From assembly GCA_025617745.1 (NCBI GenBank), contig CM046853.1, forward strand, positions 51,072,604 through 51,136,603: DNA of 64,000 nucleotides, read 5' to 3'. Each line of letters opens with the position of its first letter. The stretch's first letter is position 1. The notes under the pieces were generated by a model that saw nothing but the letters and a program-made list of their open reading frames with translations, did no database searches and was not told where the DNA came from. Origin of the DNA: Heliocidaris erythrogramma (taxonomy: Eukaryota; Echinodermata; Echinoidea; Camarodonta; Echinometridae). The position numbers and the translations under genes are program-made. Positions 24,703 to 38,160 of the stretch are shown one piece after another.

Positions 24703-25758
24703 ATTGCGCTTCATAGTCACTTTAATATATTAAATTGAGAAGCACATTTTAACTGTTGTGGGTAGATTATTCCACACAAGTCAGTGCCATGGTGTCTTAT
24801 TGATTTATGCGTTATTAGTAATTTTGGGTTTGTTAGATGAAAATTTCTAAAATACGGGTAGGATATGTGTGGATTGTACTGTAAAGATTCAATGAATTTT
24901 AAAATGAGGAAGGAAGTTGGTTATTTTTATATTTAAACATAAAAACTGAAACTTGAAAAATATTCAAATCAGTGACCTTCAATGCTTAAAGCTGAAAAAA
25001 TAGTGGATAAAAATGGGAAAAGTAAGACGATCCTGTACAAATGCGAAGTGCCGGTAAGGATATATGATTGAGTTTGGTAATACCACAGTTAGCCCAAACA
25101 ATATTACAGTAGGTTATATATAATGTGTTATACAGTAAAAACAAAATCGTTCGTGGCTACATAAATTTTAACATATAAATGATTCCCACACCTCGAGAAA
25201 TGGATAGTATAATAATTAATGTGATCGTTCCATGTTAAATTCTCATCAATGATAAATCGTAGGAACTTTGAACTGTAGTAATGACAATAATAATATAAAA
25301 CATTTATTAGGCGCTTAATACGGATGTTTCTTAGCGCACCATTTTCTGTCTACAGATTATGACCAGGACTAATATTTCATATATAAATCATAAATCTAGG
25401 CTTAACTGAAGACAACATACTTATAAATTAATGTCTGGAAATCTAAAAAGTACAAGGAATAGGATGGTGAGCACCTCCTTTGACCGAACCACATCTGGAA
25501 ATGTTGTCAATCTTAATTTTAACAGGAATATTATCTGCATTGATATTATTGTGTTTGAAATACATAAATTGGGTTTTCTGAGTATTGAGAGAAAGCTTAT
25601 TGCACTTAAACCATTTCGAAACTTTTAGTAATTCAACATATTGTCGTTGAACATAGATGACGAATTGACTCAGTGGTAATATTTGAATTCAAACGCTTTT
25701 ATAATAAAAGCCCCTTGGGGAATGTAAGCAAATCAGACTTGTCACAACTCATAATTAA
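24703..25758 (-). mobile_element. Decayed LINE fragment, reverse transcriptase C-terminal half, copy 2
   Basis: Counterpart of 6235-7290 at offset 18468, with the same motif order on the minus strand and the same interrupting block at about 25274-25478. Because its breaks are the same as in copy 1, it was already decayed before the 8.5-kb block was duplicated. It is a duplicate of the region rather than a separate insertion. Confidence 0.8.
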
Positions 25759-26968
25759 GATCTCACCACCAGTTTTCCGCATTTTGTTTTCCGTAATGAC
25801 GGATGATGGGTATTTATCTTCTTCAATAAATATTGATTTGTGTAACTTGTGCTCTAGGATTAGCAACGTCAGTGTGAATAAATCTTTGAGGTATATATGT
25901 TTTCTATTTTCCCCATCTCCCAATGATGAGTTCCATCAACCATCGCCTTTCGTAATGCAGCTCTCGAGCCTTTTCTAATAAGGCTGTCAAATCGTGTTTC
26001 CTTTCCTTGTTCAAGTTACGAGGTGATGTCAGAACTTGAGAACTCGGCGTCTCTGTGCTTCGAGTGGAGCATGGCCAGTCGAAATATTGACCAACCTTCA
26101 CAACCGATTTGGAATCGCAACGATGATCTTCAAATTCTAACATGCAAATATAACCAGTAAAGGTTAACTTTGATCATTTTCAATGCATGCCATTTTTCTC
26201 TCACGCAGTGAAATGAATCATGCAAACTCATGAAAACTTAGAAAACAGTAGGTCTTGACAAACAGAAAAACATCATCCTTTTGCATGTGTTTTGCAATAG
26301 CATTTCTATTGTAATTGATAAGTACGGTTTGTTGGTTTTGTCAAGTTAAGAATTAATATTCAACCCACTCAGGGTTGTCATTTGATTTCGTAAAAATGCT
26401 GTCTTTTAATAAATAACCCATTCGATTTCAACAGAAAGAAAACAATCCTCAAACCCATGTAAAACATGGCGACTATTAAATATTTTGAAATTGACTTCCC
26501 TTTCATTCTCCCTCTCTCTCGCTCACCCCCTCAGCATATTTTGATAAACGTTGCGGAAGACGTGTCGCCGACCGAAAAGATTGGCAGTATCAGTTTCATC
26601 TAGAAGCAGTCTGTATAAGGATATTGACATGCGATGATAATTTAATGAACGTGGCAGTATTGGCAACATTAGCAGGTGTTACATTAAGCTCACTTACTAC
26701 TGTAATACATAGTATTTATGCCTCCTGCTTACAGATGTAAAGTAATACAAGCATACACATCGTTTCTCACCCACACTCACATACCAATACGCACGCGCGC
26801 CTTGTAGATAATGTAGGTGCGGAATGTGATGCAAACTAAGACGCATTCAGGAAAACCTTTCTTCCAATATAAACTGCAAGGTATAAAATAAAAACTGATT
26901 TACTTCTTCCACTATTAGGAATAATTGATCGAACTATAAAGATGACTTAAATTGGTCACTTAAAAATG

Positions 26969-29900
26969 AACATATCTTTCATCTGGTATTCCAAGTTAAC
27001 TACATTATACCATTTTCACTTCAATAGTATTCTTAAAGGGCTAAAATTGTCTGTCTGTACTAAAAAGAGTAAGTAAGCTATTATAATGTACAAAAATGTA
27101 CTAAATAGCTATTTTTCCTTAAGAGACTTATAGTTAATTGTAACTGTTTATCTTTCAATTCAGGACTGGGAGTTATTGGACTTTCATTTTAGAGAATTAA
27201 ACCTGATTTTTAAAAATCTGTTTGCAAGCTTGGTTAGTATTAGTGCTTATGATAAACGTTCCTTTAAAATGCATTTAATACCTCGCAAGTTATTTAGTTG
27301 TTCGTATGCATTAATCTTGTTCCAATATCTATCATATGAGGCTGACGCCAAGGTTTGGATGTTGATAATAACTGGTAATAACCAAAAAAAAAAATAGAAA
27401 TTAATACGTCTTGGACACTATTCCGTAAGATTTTATATCTTCATAAATTTAAAACTAAAAAAAAAAATAATCCTGTACAGATGAATCCAGCTCCACTTTA
27501 CATAAATGACTAAGATATTATACATCAAATGTGATACCACCCTTAACGAAGGAAATGTATTATTCTGTTTTTCTCCTTTACAGACTTCCCGCCTTAGAAA
27601 GAAAGAAAATGATATACCCCGAAGAAAAGTGACATTTAAAAAAAAGAGGATGTAAGGATATGGTGTGACTAGGGATCGATTACTCTCTGCCATACCGGAA
27701 ATTCATCTCCGTATTATACAGAAATGCTGACGTGTATAAATTTTGAGTCGGGATTGTGGCTTTTTCATTCTTTACATTATGTCGAGGTTACCTCTTTTTA
27801 ATAGTATAATATAGTAACTATAATGCAGCGGTTATAGTGTTGCATCAAAATACCACACCACTATACACTCCTGCGAAAGATACAGTTTAAATGCCTTAAA
27901 TATATGCCTCGGTAATATATCTTATCAAATTCGTGGTGAATAGTTATCAAAATTGGGTAAGAAATAAGCCAAATAAGTTATAAGACTGCCGGGATTTTGT
28001 CGGATACGTATATATACCCTGGCAATGGACACTTTCTTTGACTCATTACTTCTAAGGTGGCACCCTAATAAACCTACCAAACTGAAATATGAATGAGGCA
28101 AGCTAGTTTCACAAGCAGATCCGATGGGTGGTGACACAGACACACGGGGGTCTCGATGTTGATAATTATTTTTATACGACGTGCAAGGTGACCCCAATTT
28201 ACAAACAGATGAGCAGCAGTAAAAAGGGATTTATCGTTATTATCGACAGTAAGTGTACCCGTGCAGTTGAGTCATGGTATCACAATAATCTCCACTCTCA
28301 GCTCTCACTGGCGTCGCTTATAGCAATCAATTAGCCTTTTTATTGCCTTTATATTGCATTCTGTTCTATAAAGTATTTGCGATTTCTTTCCTGCATATCT
28401 ACCTTCAGGAGCCTCAGTAATGGTTTGGAGGTATCAGAGGTTGTGCACTTTTACGATAAATCAGTGAGCCCAACAGGGGCATAACAAGTACCAGTTGCAG
28501 GTTTCAGTGAGTGATTCTTATTATTTGTTGGAAGTGGTGTCCTTTGCGCCACAGCTTCTTGCGGCAACTCGTTTCCAAGGCCCTAATTTCTAGCTAGCTT
28601 AGTTTCAGGATGGATATTCAAGCGACACGTGGTTTATCTTCACATTCATATTATAATCAGTGAGAAGCCCATGACTCCCTTTCGCGTCTCTCTTATGCCA
28701 AATAGCTGTTTGTTGGATGAATGATCGAGGGAATACTGATTCCTATCTCTCTGCTTGATCCTTCACGAGGTCGCTGCACTATTTGAATTAGTTGTTAGGA
28801 AAGAGGAATACCATTTACAAACATAACTCTCTTTCCACATCGTAAATAAGAACACATGGTTTCAGTATTCAATATCAGAAAATGTCATTTATGTACTTGA
28901 TCATGAATGTTTATGAACTGGAGGGGGCAAGCGATGAGTTATTCCATTGCGAAAATGGCCCCAACCAGCAAACCGTAATAAAGTATTTGAAAGGTGTTAT
29001 AAATTTAATGGCTTATACACATACACACACTAATGATAAGTAAATGGTAAAATAAGATACAATCCCATTACAACCAGTAACTTTCACCAGATGGTGCATT
29101 CATCATCAATAACGACTACTAATTCAAGCACAAACAAACACTCACAGGCACACGCAGGCACACGCAGGCACACACACTCACTCGACCACGCGGGCCCACA
29201 AACTATTGTACTAAAAATCAAAAGTACGAGGGGAATCTCAGCGATGATGTACCCGCGAACGTTATTCATTTTTACCACGACTCGGAAATATTTCCCCTGG
29301 TCCTGTCAAAGATGCCATCGCCAAGTAATTATGTGATCAACTGGAACTTATTATTAACAGTAATTTACAGGCTTAGTCGTAGGTCTCCGAGTCATTTAGC
29401 AATGACGTATCGACGTCAGTTTTTCATTACATCCATGCATAGCACATCATGCCATCGCGCCTCATTTCTGGAGGAAAACTCAAAATGCCTGCTCCTGAAG
29501 TATTTCCCTCTAGACCTATCATATTACCTTCCCACACAATAAATCTTTGCATGTATTCTTCCCCAGACGACTCCATTCGAGCGCGTAATTCATCGCAGAG
29601 ATTTAGTTGATCACGTGATATCGCGATGACGAAAAACTCAGCGCCGCGCTGAAGACTTGAAGTCGCACTTATCATAATGGCAAATGTGTATATTCATCCA
29701 CCTACCCCATCAAAGGGCGGGTCTAGGTGAAATTTTGATGAGGGTGAGGGTCGTTTTGAGGGGTAGAAAGTCATGACTTTCATCGGAAGAAACTGGATCT
29801 GGGATCTAATGAATGCATGCAATCTTCATAATGAAAAACGATTTGGAAGACATGAGTGACAGGTGTAAGGAACTGGTAATCAGAACCCATACAACAACAC

Positions 29901-30753
29901 GGCGCAGAGGTTACGTGACATTCATAAAGAATAAGAAATTATCGAAATAAGACGTTATTTCGTATAAAGCGCCCAATAAGTGACGTTATTCGTCATCAGA
30001 CCAGGGCCATATCTTTGAAATAGTTGCAACTGATTCTCCAAACAATCGCAAACTTGTAACATTCCATTAATCTCCAGTAAGGAGTTGCAATTAATATTAA
30101 GCTGCGAGCGATTTGAATAAACCCATATCTATTATAGATGCTTCATAAAAAGGTATGACCAAGGAGTTCTGTGATAACTCCTTGGTATGACGGAGTGTTA
30201 AATCTACACTACATTATTTTTGTCTTTACAACTAAGCCTCTCTAATTGTTGTTGTATTTGCATTCTTATCGGCAGATATTTCTTTTTAAAAAGCAAAACA
30301 AATACACGTTGAAATATTTTCTTTTCATCATGAAAGAATTATATCACACATTCATATGCAAATGTGTGTTTGACATATGAAATTAGAATCTGACCGGCTA
30401 CCCTAGCAAAGCAAAAGACATATATCTACATCGATTACTGTGATGTCATCATAATGCATCGTGGTGATGGATGACAAAGATCTCATTTCATTTATCTCGT
30501 GAGCAACTCAATTTAGGCAAGACTGTAGTAGATTTGTCCTGGGTTTTTTTCCTTCCATTATTATGACTGGTGACAAGCTGCAAATTTCTGCCCTAGGGAA
30601 TTTCGAGCAGTTTTCACTTAGAATCACAAGAAAAGGAAGTATTGAGGTGACGGGAAAATTGTCATTGTATTTTCAAGTATTAAAATAGCAACTGATTTTG
30701 GTCTTAGTATCTCCTTACGGGAAATCCATTAAGCAGCAGTATTTGAATAGTTT
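26969..30753. other. No gene recognised
   Basis: Unique AT-rich DNA. A (CAGGCACACG)n mini-array lies near 29146-29172, and an 11-bp perfect hairpin (ACCAAGGAGTT, 7-base loop) at 30158-30186. Open frames are at most 90 codons and show no family features. Confidence 0.5.
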
Positions 30754-30777
30754 TAGTAGTAGTAGTAGTAGAAGTAA

Positions 30778-30833
<56 letters not shown>

Positions 30834-30838
30834 AAAGT
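30754..30838. repeat. (AGT)n trinucleotide microsatellite
   Basis: About 85 bp of AGT units with a few interruptions. Translation gives poly-serine, but nothing else supports coding. Confidence 0.95.
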
Positions 30839-31158
30839 AGTGGCAGTATAAACAGTAGAACTAGTAAAATTAGTAGTAGTATAAACAGTTGTAGCTCAAC
30901 GTTGTGGCGTGTAGAACGTGGGAAAGACGCATAATGACAAAATTATTCAAAATCAAAATGTTATGTTATAGAAGCAGACTCAAAATATTGCAATGAAAAA
31001 TTGGTTTTCAAATCTTTGAACACTTTTAAGCAAAATAATATAAAAATCTGTATTCAGATATGTCTGATTCTAATTTTAGAAGCACATACAAAACTTGCAA
31101 TTTTCCTCTTTGCATCTTTCCCGCGTCTTTATGCGCCATTGCGTTCCGCTAAGCTACC

Positions 31159-31219
<61 letters not shown>

Positions 31220-31374
31220 GAAAAGTGGTAGTAGTAGTAGTAGTAGTAGTAGTCATTGGCGGATCCAGGTGGGGCACTTCCGACCGTGCCCCCCCCTTTT
31301 TGGGTTTTTTTTTTTGCTTGTCAGAGAATTATTGAGGGAAACTGGACCCCCATAGCCCCACCCACCCACCCATC

Positions 31375-31407
<33 letters not shown>

Positions 31408-31497
31408 TGAGCAAAAAAAAGACGGGTCTAACTTTTCCAATAGTTGACAAACGGGCATTTGTGTGCCCTCCCTTATACTGAATCCTGGATCCGGCCC

Positions 31498-31542
<45 letters not shown>

Positions 31543-31560
31543 CAATAATACTAGTAGTAG
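31159..31560. repeat. (AGT)n microsatellite split by a MITE
   Basis: AGT units fill 31159-31253 and 31498-31550. The two blocks are in the same phase and orientation and are separated only by the small inverted-repeat element at 31254-31497, so they were probably one array. Confidence 0.9.
31254..31497. mobile_element. Small MITE inside the (AGT)n array
   Basis: The left end TTGGCGGATCCAGGTGGGG matches the right end read on the minus strand (GGGCCGGATCCAGGATTC), an inverted repeat of about 13 bp. The interior contains a T run, a (CCAC)n/(CA)n tract near 31358-31408 and no coding sequence. Both flanks are AGT repeat, so a target duplication cannot be told from the array itself. I recall GGCGGATCCAGG-type ends as common in marine invertebrate genomes. 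Confidence 0.65.
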
Positions 31561-33726
31561 TTATTGATAGTAACTTTGATATCATATGAGTTGTGGTAGA
31601 ATCGTAGATTGTTCTGAAATCTAAAATTGAAATGGTGTAAACAAAAGCTTATATACTATGTTCATTCGTCTTCAAATGTCACTTTTCGTTTTCGCTGAGC
31701 TGACAAGTTAAGGTTAGAAAGTAAAAACGGTGTCGGTTCTGGAAAGATTTAATGCTATAGCTAGCTTAAACTGACACTTTGATTTGATTTGTAGGTCTTT
31801 GGTAAATAACAGAAGCTGAAATTTGCACCTTTTTAAAATGCTAACCTGTCTTCCTCATCACTAGAAGTGTGAAAAGCATATTGCGGCAAAAATAACTTCG
31901 CGTAAGTTCACGTTTTTCATAAATGTTATGCTGAAGCATTCAAATTAGATTGCGTAAATTTTGTCGCCGGAACATACGTTGTCTGATTTCGAACGTAAGA
32001 AAGAGAAACATTTGAGAAGAAACTTTCACTTCTTTAATTTCGTAACTTTATGCTCTGATAGTTAATATCCATGACGCCCAGCTATGACCCTCTCGTTCAC
32101 CGTGAGCAAATTTAATCGTTTCTTCACAGTGCCGCCAGTTTATGAGCTAATCTGCCAAAGCTAGCGACTAATTTTCACCACGACTCCTTGGGATTGTTGA
32201 TTTATTCTGATTAGGCTGGACCATTTATTTGCGTATTTCCATATTAACCGCTAAGTGGATTTAAGGAATTCCGGAGAACACAATAACCCCTTTGGTCATT
32301 TTAAACGATCACAGTCAATGAAATTCATCTAACCAAAATTTTGAATAACATGGCTATCTGCGAATGAATCAGATGTTGTAAATCACTCATCAATCTATCA
32401 TAAAATCAGATGAAACACTTTTTCTTAATTATTTGTTTCCTTTGTAAATGACAACTAATCTTTCACAGAAAACGAAAGAACTTAGTTTCATCTTATATAT
32501 TGGGATAAGTGTATCTTTCGGAGGAATTGAACCTAAGAGGATTTTAACAGAGAAACCTCAAAAAGACATTTCCTGAAATTTTCTGAATCTCTTCATAATT
32601 AAATACCCCTGGGACAATTTGAAGCCAGCTGTTCAATCCAAGTATCTCTTTAGAATGTAGATAATACTTCTAAAGTGAATTATGTGATCTAATCTTTATT
32701 CTTTATTTCAAGTCATTCACTCACTTAGCTTCACTTGGGTGTCTATCGATTCAAACACAACGTAACTCGAAAACAACACAGATACACTTAAATACAGTTA
32801 CCGCGATGTAATATTTTATGAGAATAATTATGGACCGGGTTTATAGATTTGAGACCAAGTCAAAGGAGCAATAAACATAATCTTATGATTGAAATATTAA
32901 GCAAATGGACGCCCCTCCCCCCTCCTTCCTTGTCCGAAATGATCGCGCTTACCCCTTTGTAATTATCGCTACGTCATCCTTGTTGTAATGGATGTTCCAG
33001 TTCCAGCAGATTGCACGCGTTATTTCAGGCTGTCATCGCCCGTGTGATGGTGATCATCAACCGTCCTACTGTAGCAGTTTTCGGATCTGTTGATACAAAC
33101 CTGCTAGCTGATTGATGATAATTCGAGTTTATTAGACTGATGACTGAAATTAAAGATACACGCAATCACTACTTAAATAAATGGCATTGTCTATCCAAGG
33201 CTATATTGCCCTATAGACGCTCTCTTTTGCAGGATGGTCCCGTAACAAAAACGGGACAGAACAAATAAATTGAACAAAGCTAGGGACACTGTCTTCCATA
33301 GAATACATTATGGTTTGCTTAAGCAATATCTAGAGGACATAAAGTGATTTTTTATAACTTTTGGATTGATCTCAAGTTTATATCTCTTTTGTTCATTCTT
33401 ATCCGTTAAATTGCTCGATTTCCCTAGTAATCATTATGAATCAGTGAACGACTTGAATATTGCGGTATACTTTCAGATAATTGCTGCCACCTACTTTTTA
33501 ACGTTACACATTTGCAAATCAAATCAAATCTTTAAATAATGTTGATGCTAGAGCCTCCATCATCAAATAGTGATAACCTCTTTGCCTTAGTTATGTGAGC
33601 GATGGCGACTAGAATACCGTTATGCATCATTGACCTTTCCAGGGGGTTCCTAAAATTCACAATGTATTTTGCTTGAAGAATAGAGCAAAAGAAGGAAAGT
33701 AAAGGAAATTAATGGGTGAGAGTGAG

Positions 33727-33757
<31 letters not shown>

Positions 33758-34303
33758 AGGGGGGAATAGAGCAATCGTTTTGATGTGTAAGGGAGCTAAA
33801 ATGAATTAAGCTGACATAATCTGAGTACTGAGCGTCCCCTCAAGTTAATAAAAGAGAGAGAGGAAAAAAAAAAGAAACTATAAAACAACAGGAAAGAAAT
33901 GAAACTGATAAGTATTCCGGGAGGAAATTGATAGGAAAACATTCTGAAAGCAAAAGGTAAGTAACCAAGACACAAGAGTGATATTAATGACATAAAAAGC
34001 ATTTTTTGCCGAAGAACTGGGAAACCTGATAATTTGGCGTGACGGACACTCAGAGGCCCTATTCTGAAAGAGAATCTCTAAACCAAGGACAAAAACTCTC
34101 CTGAGCACCACGGTTTTCTTGTCTTGGAGGCCATATTAAAAATATGTTGTTTTTTTCATGGAGGTTCATATTTCAGTGGGGTCCTAGTCAAGATAATTCG
34201 TTGAATTTCTGTGCACGAAAATGTTCATGAATACTCAACACAACACAAAAATGTCTTCTTTCAAAATTGTCCATGGTGGTGCATTCACATCTTCTTTAGA
34301 TTA
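31561..34303. other. No gene recognised
   Basis: AT-rich sequence with a (GA)n tract at about 33729-33752. No coding, RNA or element signature was seen. Confidence 0.5.
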
Positions 34304-34451
34304 GGGCTCCTTTTCATAAAACTTGTTATGAGCAATAACTGCCACATTTCTATGACAATTTTGCTCTCAGCCAATCAGATGCAAAGATTTCAGTAGCTTA
34401 TAACAGTTGTTGCAACTTGTTATTGATAACAAGGTTTATGAAACGGGGCCC
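34304..34451. mobile_element. 148-bp MITE with inverted ends
   Basis: Left end GGGCTCCTTTTCATAAAAC then TTGTTATGAGCAATAAC. The right end on the minus strand is GGGCCCCGTTTCATAAACC then TTGTTATCAATAAC. Terminal inverted repeats of about 35 bp with a few mismatches enclose a short core. No target duplication is clear. From memory this resembles a family widespread in echinoderm DNA. Confidence 0.75.
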
Positions 34452-34989
34452 AGGAATGTCCGCAATGCCAGACAGGATTTATTATACTAACGCTTAGCAT
34501 GTTTTTGGTAATTTATGATGATAATTATTAATGCTTCGCCCAACATAGTTTATGCTATTATATTTCGTATATTTCCTTTTGCGGTGATTTAAACACTCAA
34601 AAACAAGTTTTTCCCAATACATCATTTCAGATGGCTGGCATATCTTTATCCGACTGATTTCGAAAGGGCGATATGGAAACATGATTGAAAACACAATAAT
34701 TTTGCAAATAGAGCAAACGACATTTTTTTAATAACGTATTGAGAAGAGCAAAGGGATTTGGTATCATATGAAATATCGCTGGACCTGAGTGCACTCGCTG
34801 CAAATACTATGGGAACGATATGTCGGGATATGTTTACGATACTATTGGAGCATGACAGGTCATATAGTTCAATAAAATTCAAAGCCATTTTTGAGTCATA
34901 GGGGACAGACATGAGCAGACAAAGAACAACTTAGAAATATCATTTTAAGTGTGTTTTCAAAGTGGCTTTGTAAAAAAAAGTCTTATTCT

Positions 34990-35130
34990 TTTCTTTCTTT
35001 CTGTTTTTCTTCATTTTTATTATCTATTTATTCATTTATCTACTTACTTATCTATTTATATATTGATACATGGTTTGACAGGACAGCCTGATCAGTTCAA
35101 GATCGTTTAACATTAAGGTCCTGTAAGGCA
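34990..35130 (-). mobile_element. Possible LINE 3' end with ATAG-type tail
   Basis: On the minus strand the block reads CAGGCTGTCCTGTCAAACC, then ATGTATCAATATATAAATAG and a tail of AAGT/AGAT/AAATA units. That order (a 3' UTR followed by a tetranucleotide-like tail) is typical of CR1/L2-group LINE ends. No coding remnant was identified upstream (toward 35330). Confidence 0.4.
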
Positions 35131-38100
35131 TTAAATCGCACAGTAATGAAAACAAACATAAATAATATATACATTGAATGTACTAGATGACCTGATTAAG
35201 AATAATAATCAAATCAAACGAAAATGAGGTAATAATAACATTCCCAAAATATATCAGCAATATGATTTGAAATCACAGAGACCATCTTCCCCTATATGAT
35301 ATCATTAATGAAATAGAAATAAAACTCAGTATAATGGGGAATGCAAGTTAACAAAATAAAACAAGTTCACGGTAAAAGAAGGACAGGAAGTACAGCAATC
35401 TTTAAATTAAAGAAATAAATGTACTATGTCTTTATAAAGAAAACATCGATAACCTCTCCCACAGATTGTCGTGTGCATGGTTCGTGAGTTCATGTTTCTA
35501 GACGTTTGAAGCGGATATTGTCGTTGGGGAATAAAAAAGAAAAGGGAATTGTATCTCAAGCAGGAACATCACGGCTCGGTGACATTTACTCTTAAAAAGG
35601 TTTTGGAGTGAGAAAGTGATGCATGAAAATGTTTGCCAGCAACATGGCGGCCACAACGGACCACAAAACCTCTCGTCCCTAAACCTAATTTATGCGGGAT
35701 GCGCTCTAGTTCGTCTATGAGTTACTCAGGCGTTATCGATGTTTTGCTGCCAGTTTTGAGCCACAGTCAAAAGTCTTGTGTCCAGCCAAGCGACATGCGT
35801 GCTCGCCAACATCAGGCGCCATCAGAGTTCCAACTTCAACGGGCGCCTTTGATAGATGGAAAGAAAAATTCAAAAACCATTCGTAAAGAATAAATGGATT
35901 TATCCTATGTGACTTACTATCTATCCTAGTATGAAAACCGGGAGAGAACATCCAGTAACATTCGGATGTGTATGCTTCATCACTTTTCCACTAAAAACAT
36001 CACATAATGTCGTATTTCGCAAAACTTTTAGATAAATAAACTTTGACATTTCTGATGCTGTTCCTTCTCATTCCCAGGTGCAGTTAAAGTCATACTTTCA
36101 CGTTTGGATTAATAAACATGGCTTTCGTTCAATCTCAGTAAACTAATGGCGGAATTAAAAACGCATCATGTTTATAGAACGACCGCAAGATCGAGCTCTA
36201 TATGCAGGAAATGTGATTTGTTTTCTATTTGTTGGGAAATAAGAAAACTAAGGTTTCACACAAAAGGTACAAAAACACTTGATTGAAATAATGATAACAT
36301 TGAAAGCTGTCATCAGAAATTGCCACGGCGTACAGGAAATGCTTATTTATACAGGAAGTGCTTATTTATCCAAATAATGTGAATCGTTATGATATTGTTG
36401 TAATGAAAGTGACGCTACCATCCCATACCATACCATTTCTTAAAATGCAGATTCAATTATTATACATCTTATTACTCTTTGGAGCCTATAACTCACAAGC
36501 GTAGCTTTTTCCTTAGGCTCCTCCACCTTTCACTTTTATCTTTTTTTAAAATTTAATACTGCATGCAAACGTATGGATATGAGGTACTCACCTTCTTTTA
36601 TTTTCTCTGACAATAGATTTTATATTCGTTTCTACCATTATTCGTGTTTGTGGCATTTATATTGGTTGTAGCATTTATACTGTAAAAACACTGTAAATGT
36701 GAAGTATGAAACAATAAACTGAAACTTAAACATAATGGAGATGACTTTTCTAATGATAATGTCTCTTATCTTTAAAAAATATCTAACCGTTGATTATTTC
36801 AAAGAATTCCTACTTCACGGTTGCGTCCTGATCGTGTCACTGGAAAGATATAGAACGTGTTAAAGACATGTGATTTCTCCTCTTAAAACCACATTACCCA
36901 TGAATGTAGCGATTGTCACGTCCACTTCCCAATTTTTCTGCCTGAGCAACAACTTTTTTCCATTGGGAGCGCAGTGTCTAACGTGACTTCATCCGAACGA
37001 GAAAAGGGTAATTGTTCTCTTCTGGAAAAACAATCTGGTAGCATACATCTTGGAAGGACTCCACTAGAATCTCTTGCACAGTTTTAAGCCAGTATATTTT
37101 GGTTTATCACTTTGCATCTTTTATGTATGTTATATCTCTTGATGACGACAAAAGTAATTTTTTTTTACTACATAACAACGCATTTGGATTTAAAAAAGTC
37201 ACACTTTCAATCGAAGTCCTTCCCATGCTCTTCTAAGAAACAAAAGCTGAGAAACTACCCTGAAACATTCTTTTTTTAGTAAAAGATAAATGCACATGCT
37301 GGTGGGACAAAATACGGACGGTGTTTGTATAAGTAACTATTAAACAACCTGAAACACGATCCGACACTTAAGATAGGAATATCTTTGGGGACAAGAAAAT
37401 AAGATTCCATTTCCCCCTATATCTACTCTATACATAACACAAATAACGTCTACATAGAGGAACGGCCTACATACTCTACTCCAATTTTCATATCGCTTTC
37501 TGGCCAGTGTTGAAATCACAGACGTCCGATTGTGAGTGACGGAGTGTATGATCCGCAGATCGTCATTAAGAGAGTGTTTGAAGCTTATGTAGACAAAGCA
37601 AACATTATTCTAGACGTGAAGGCGCTTCCCCGTATTCGTGACATCAGTGCCACATTGCACCACCATCTATCCAATACACTATCCATTAACGTTATTGAGC
37701 AGATGAAATATGAACTGGGGACATTGTTTGAAAGTCATGCGTAACGCATCGAACTTGTAATAATAATGTTGCAATAAAACAAAGTGGGATTGGATAGTGG
37801 AATCGGGGACATGGGTATGTGTTTTGTGGTCGTGATAGAAGATCATAGTTCTCAAAGTAACCAAGTTTCCTAAGTGATATTCCAAATCCGATTTGTGGTA
37901 TCTGGATCTTTAAAAATTTCAAACTTTGCAACATAATTATACTTATCCAGGCTTGTTCATTATACGAAGGCTAATGAGAGTTCGCATCCCTATAAAGCTA
38001 AGGTATAAATGGAAATCAATTGCTAAGTTTGGTTGTATTCACAGGGCCTGTTCGTATAAAGGTGCGTATAAAGTGTTAACATTAAGAAAACTTCGTATGA

Positions 38101-38158
38101 TATTCTTTATAAAGTGGTGCTTTCCACGTAGCTCATCTTGAAATAATTATTCCCGATA
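35131..38158. other. No gene recognised
   Basis: Near 36650-36728 (plus strand) a stretch ends ACAATAAACTGAAACTTAAAC, resembling a short LINE/SINE 3' tail. A 70-codon frame at 37532-37744 has a fairly protein-like composition but no recognisable family. Otherwise featureless. Confidence 0.45.
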
Positions 38159-38160
38159 TA

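Larger units (their letters stand above)
18478..26968. repeat. Copy 2 of the 8.5-kb near-identical duplication
   Basis: Same sequence and orientation as 1-8500. Unlike copy 1, it runs uninterrupted into unique DNA on the right (from 26969) and is continuous with the sequence on its left. Where copy 1 meets the gap, this copy simply continues, and the DNA after the gap (9001 onward) does not resemble 26969 onward. Every element described in copy 1 has its counterpart here at an offset of 18477 to 18468. Confidence 0.97.

Noticed and set aside
30158-30186. 11-bp stem with 7-base loop resembling a terminator
   Set aside because: No T run follows, there is no adjacent gene, and the DNA is eukaryotic. 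Treated as a chance or relic hairpin.
30698-31355. Poly-serine frames
   Set aside because: Simple translation of (AGT)n microsatellites.
37532-37744. 70-codon frame with protein-like composition
   Set aside because: Could be an exon or relic, but I recognise no family and found no flanking exon or element. A protein search would decide.
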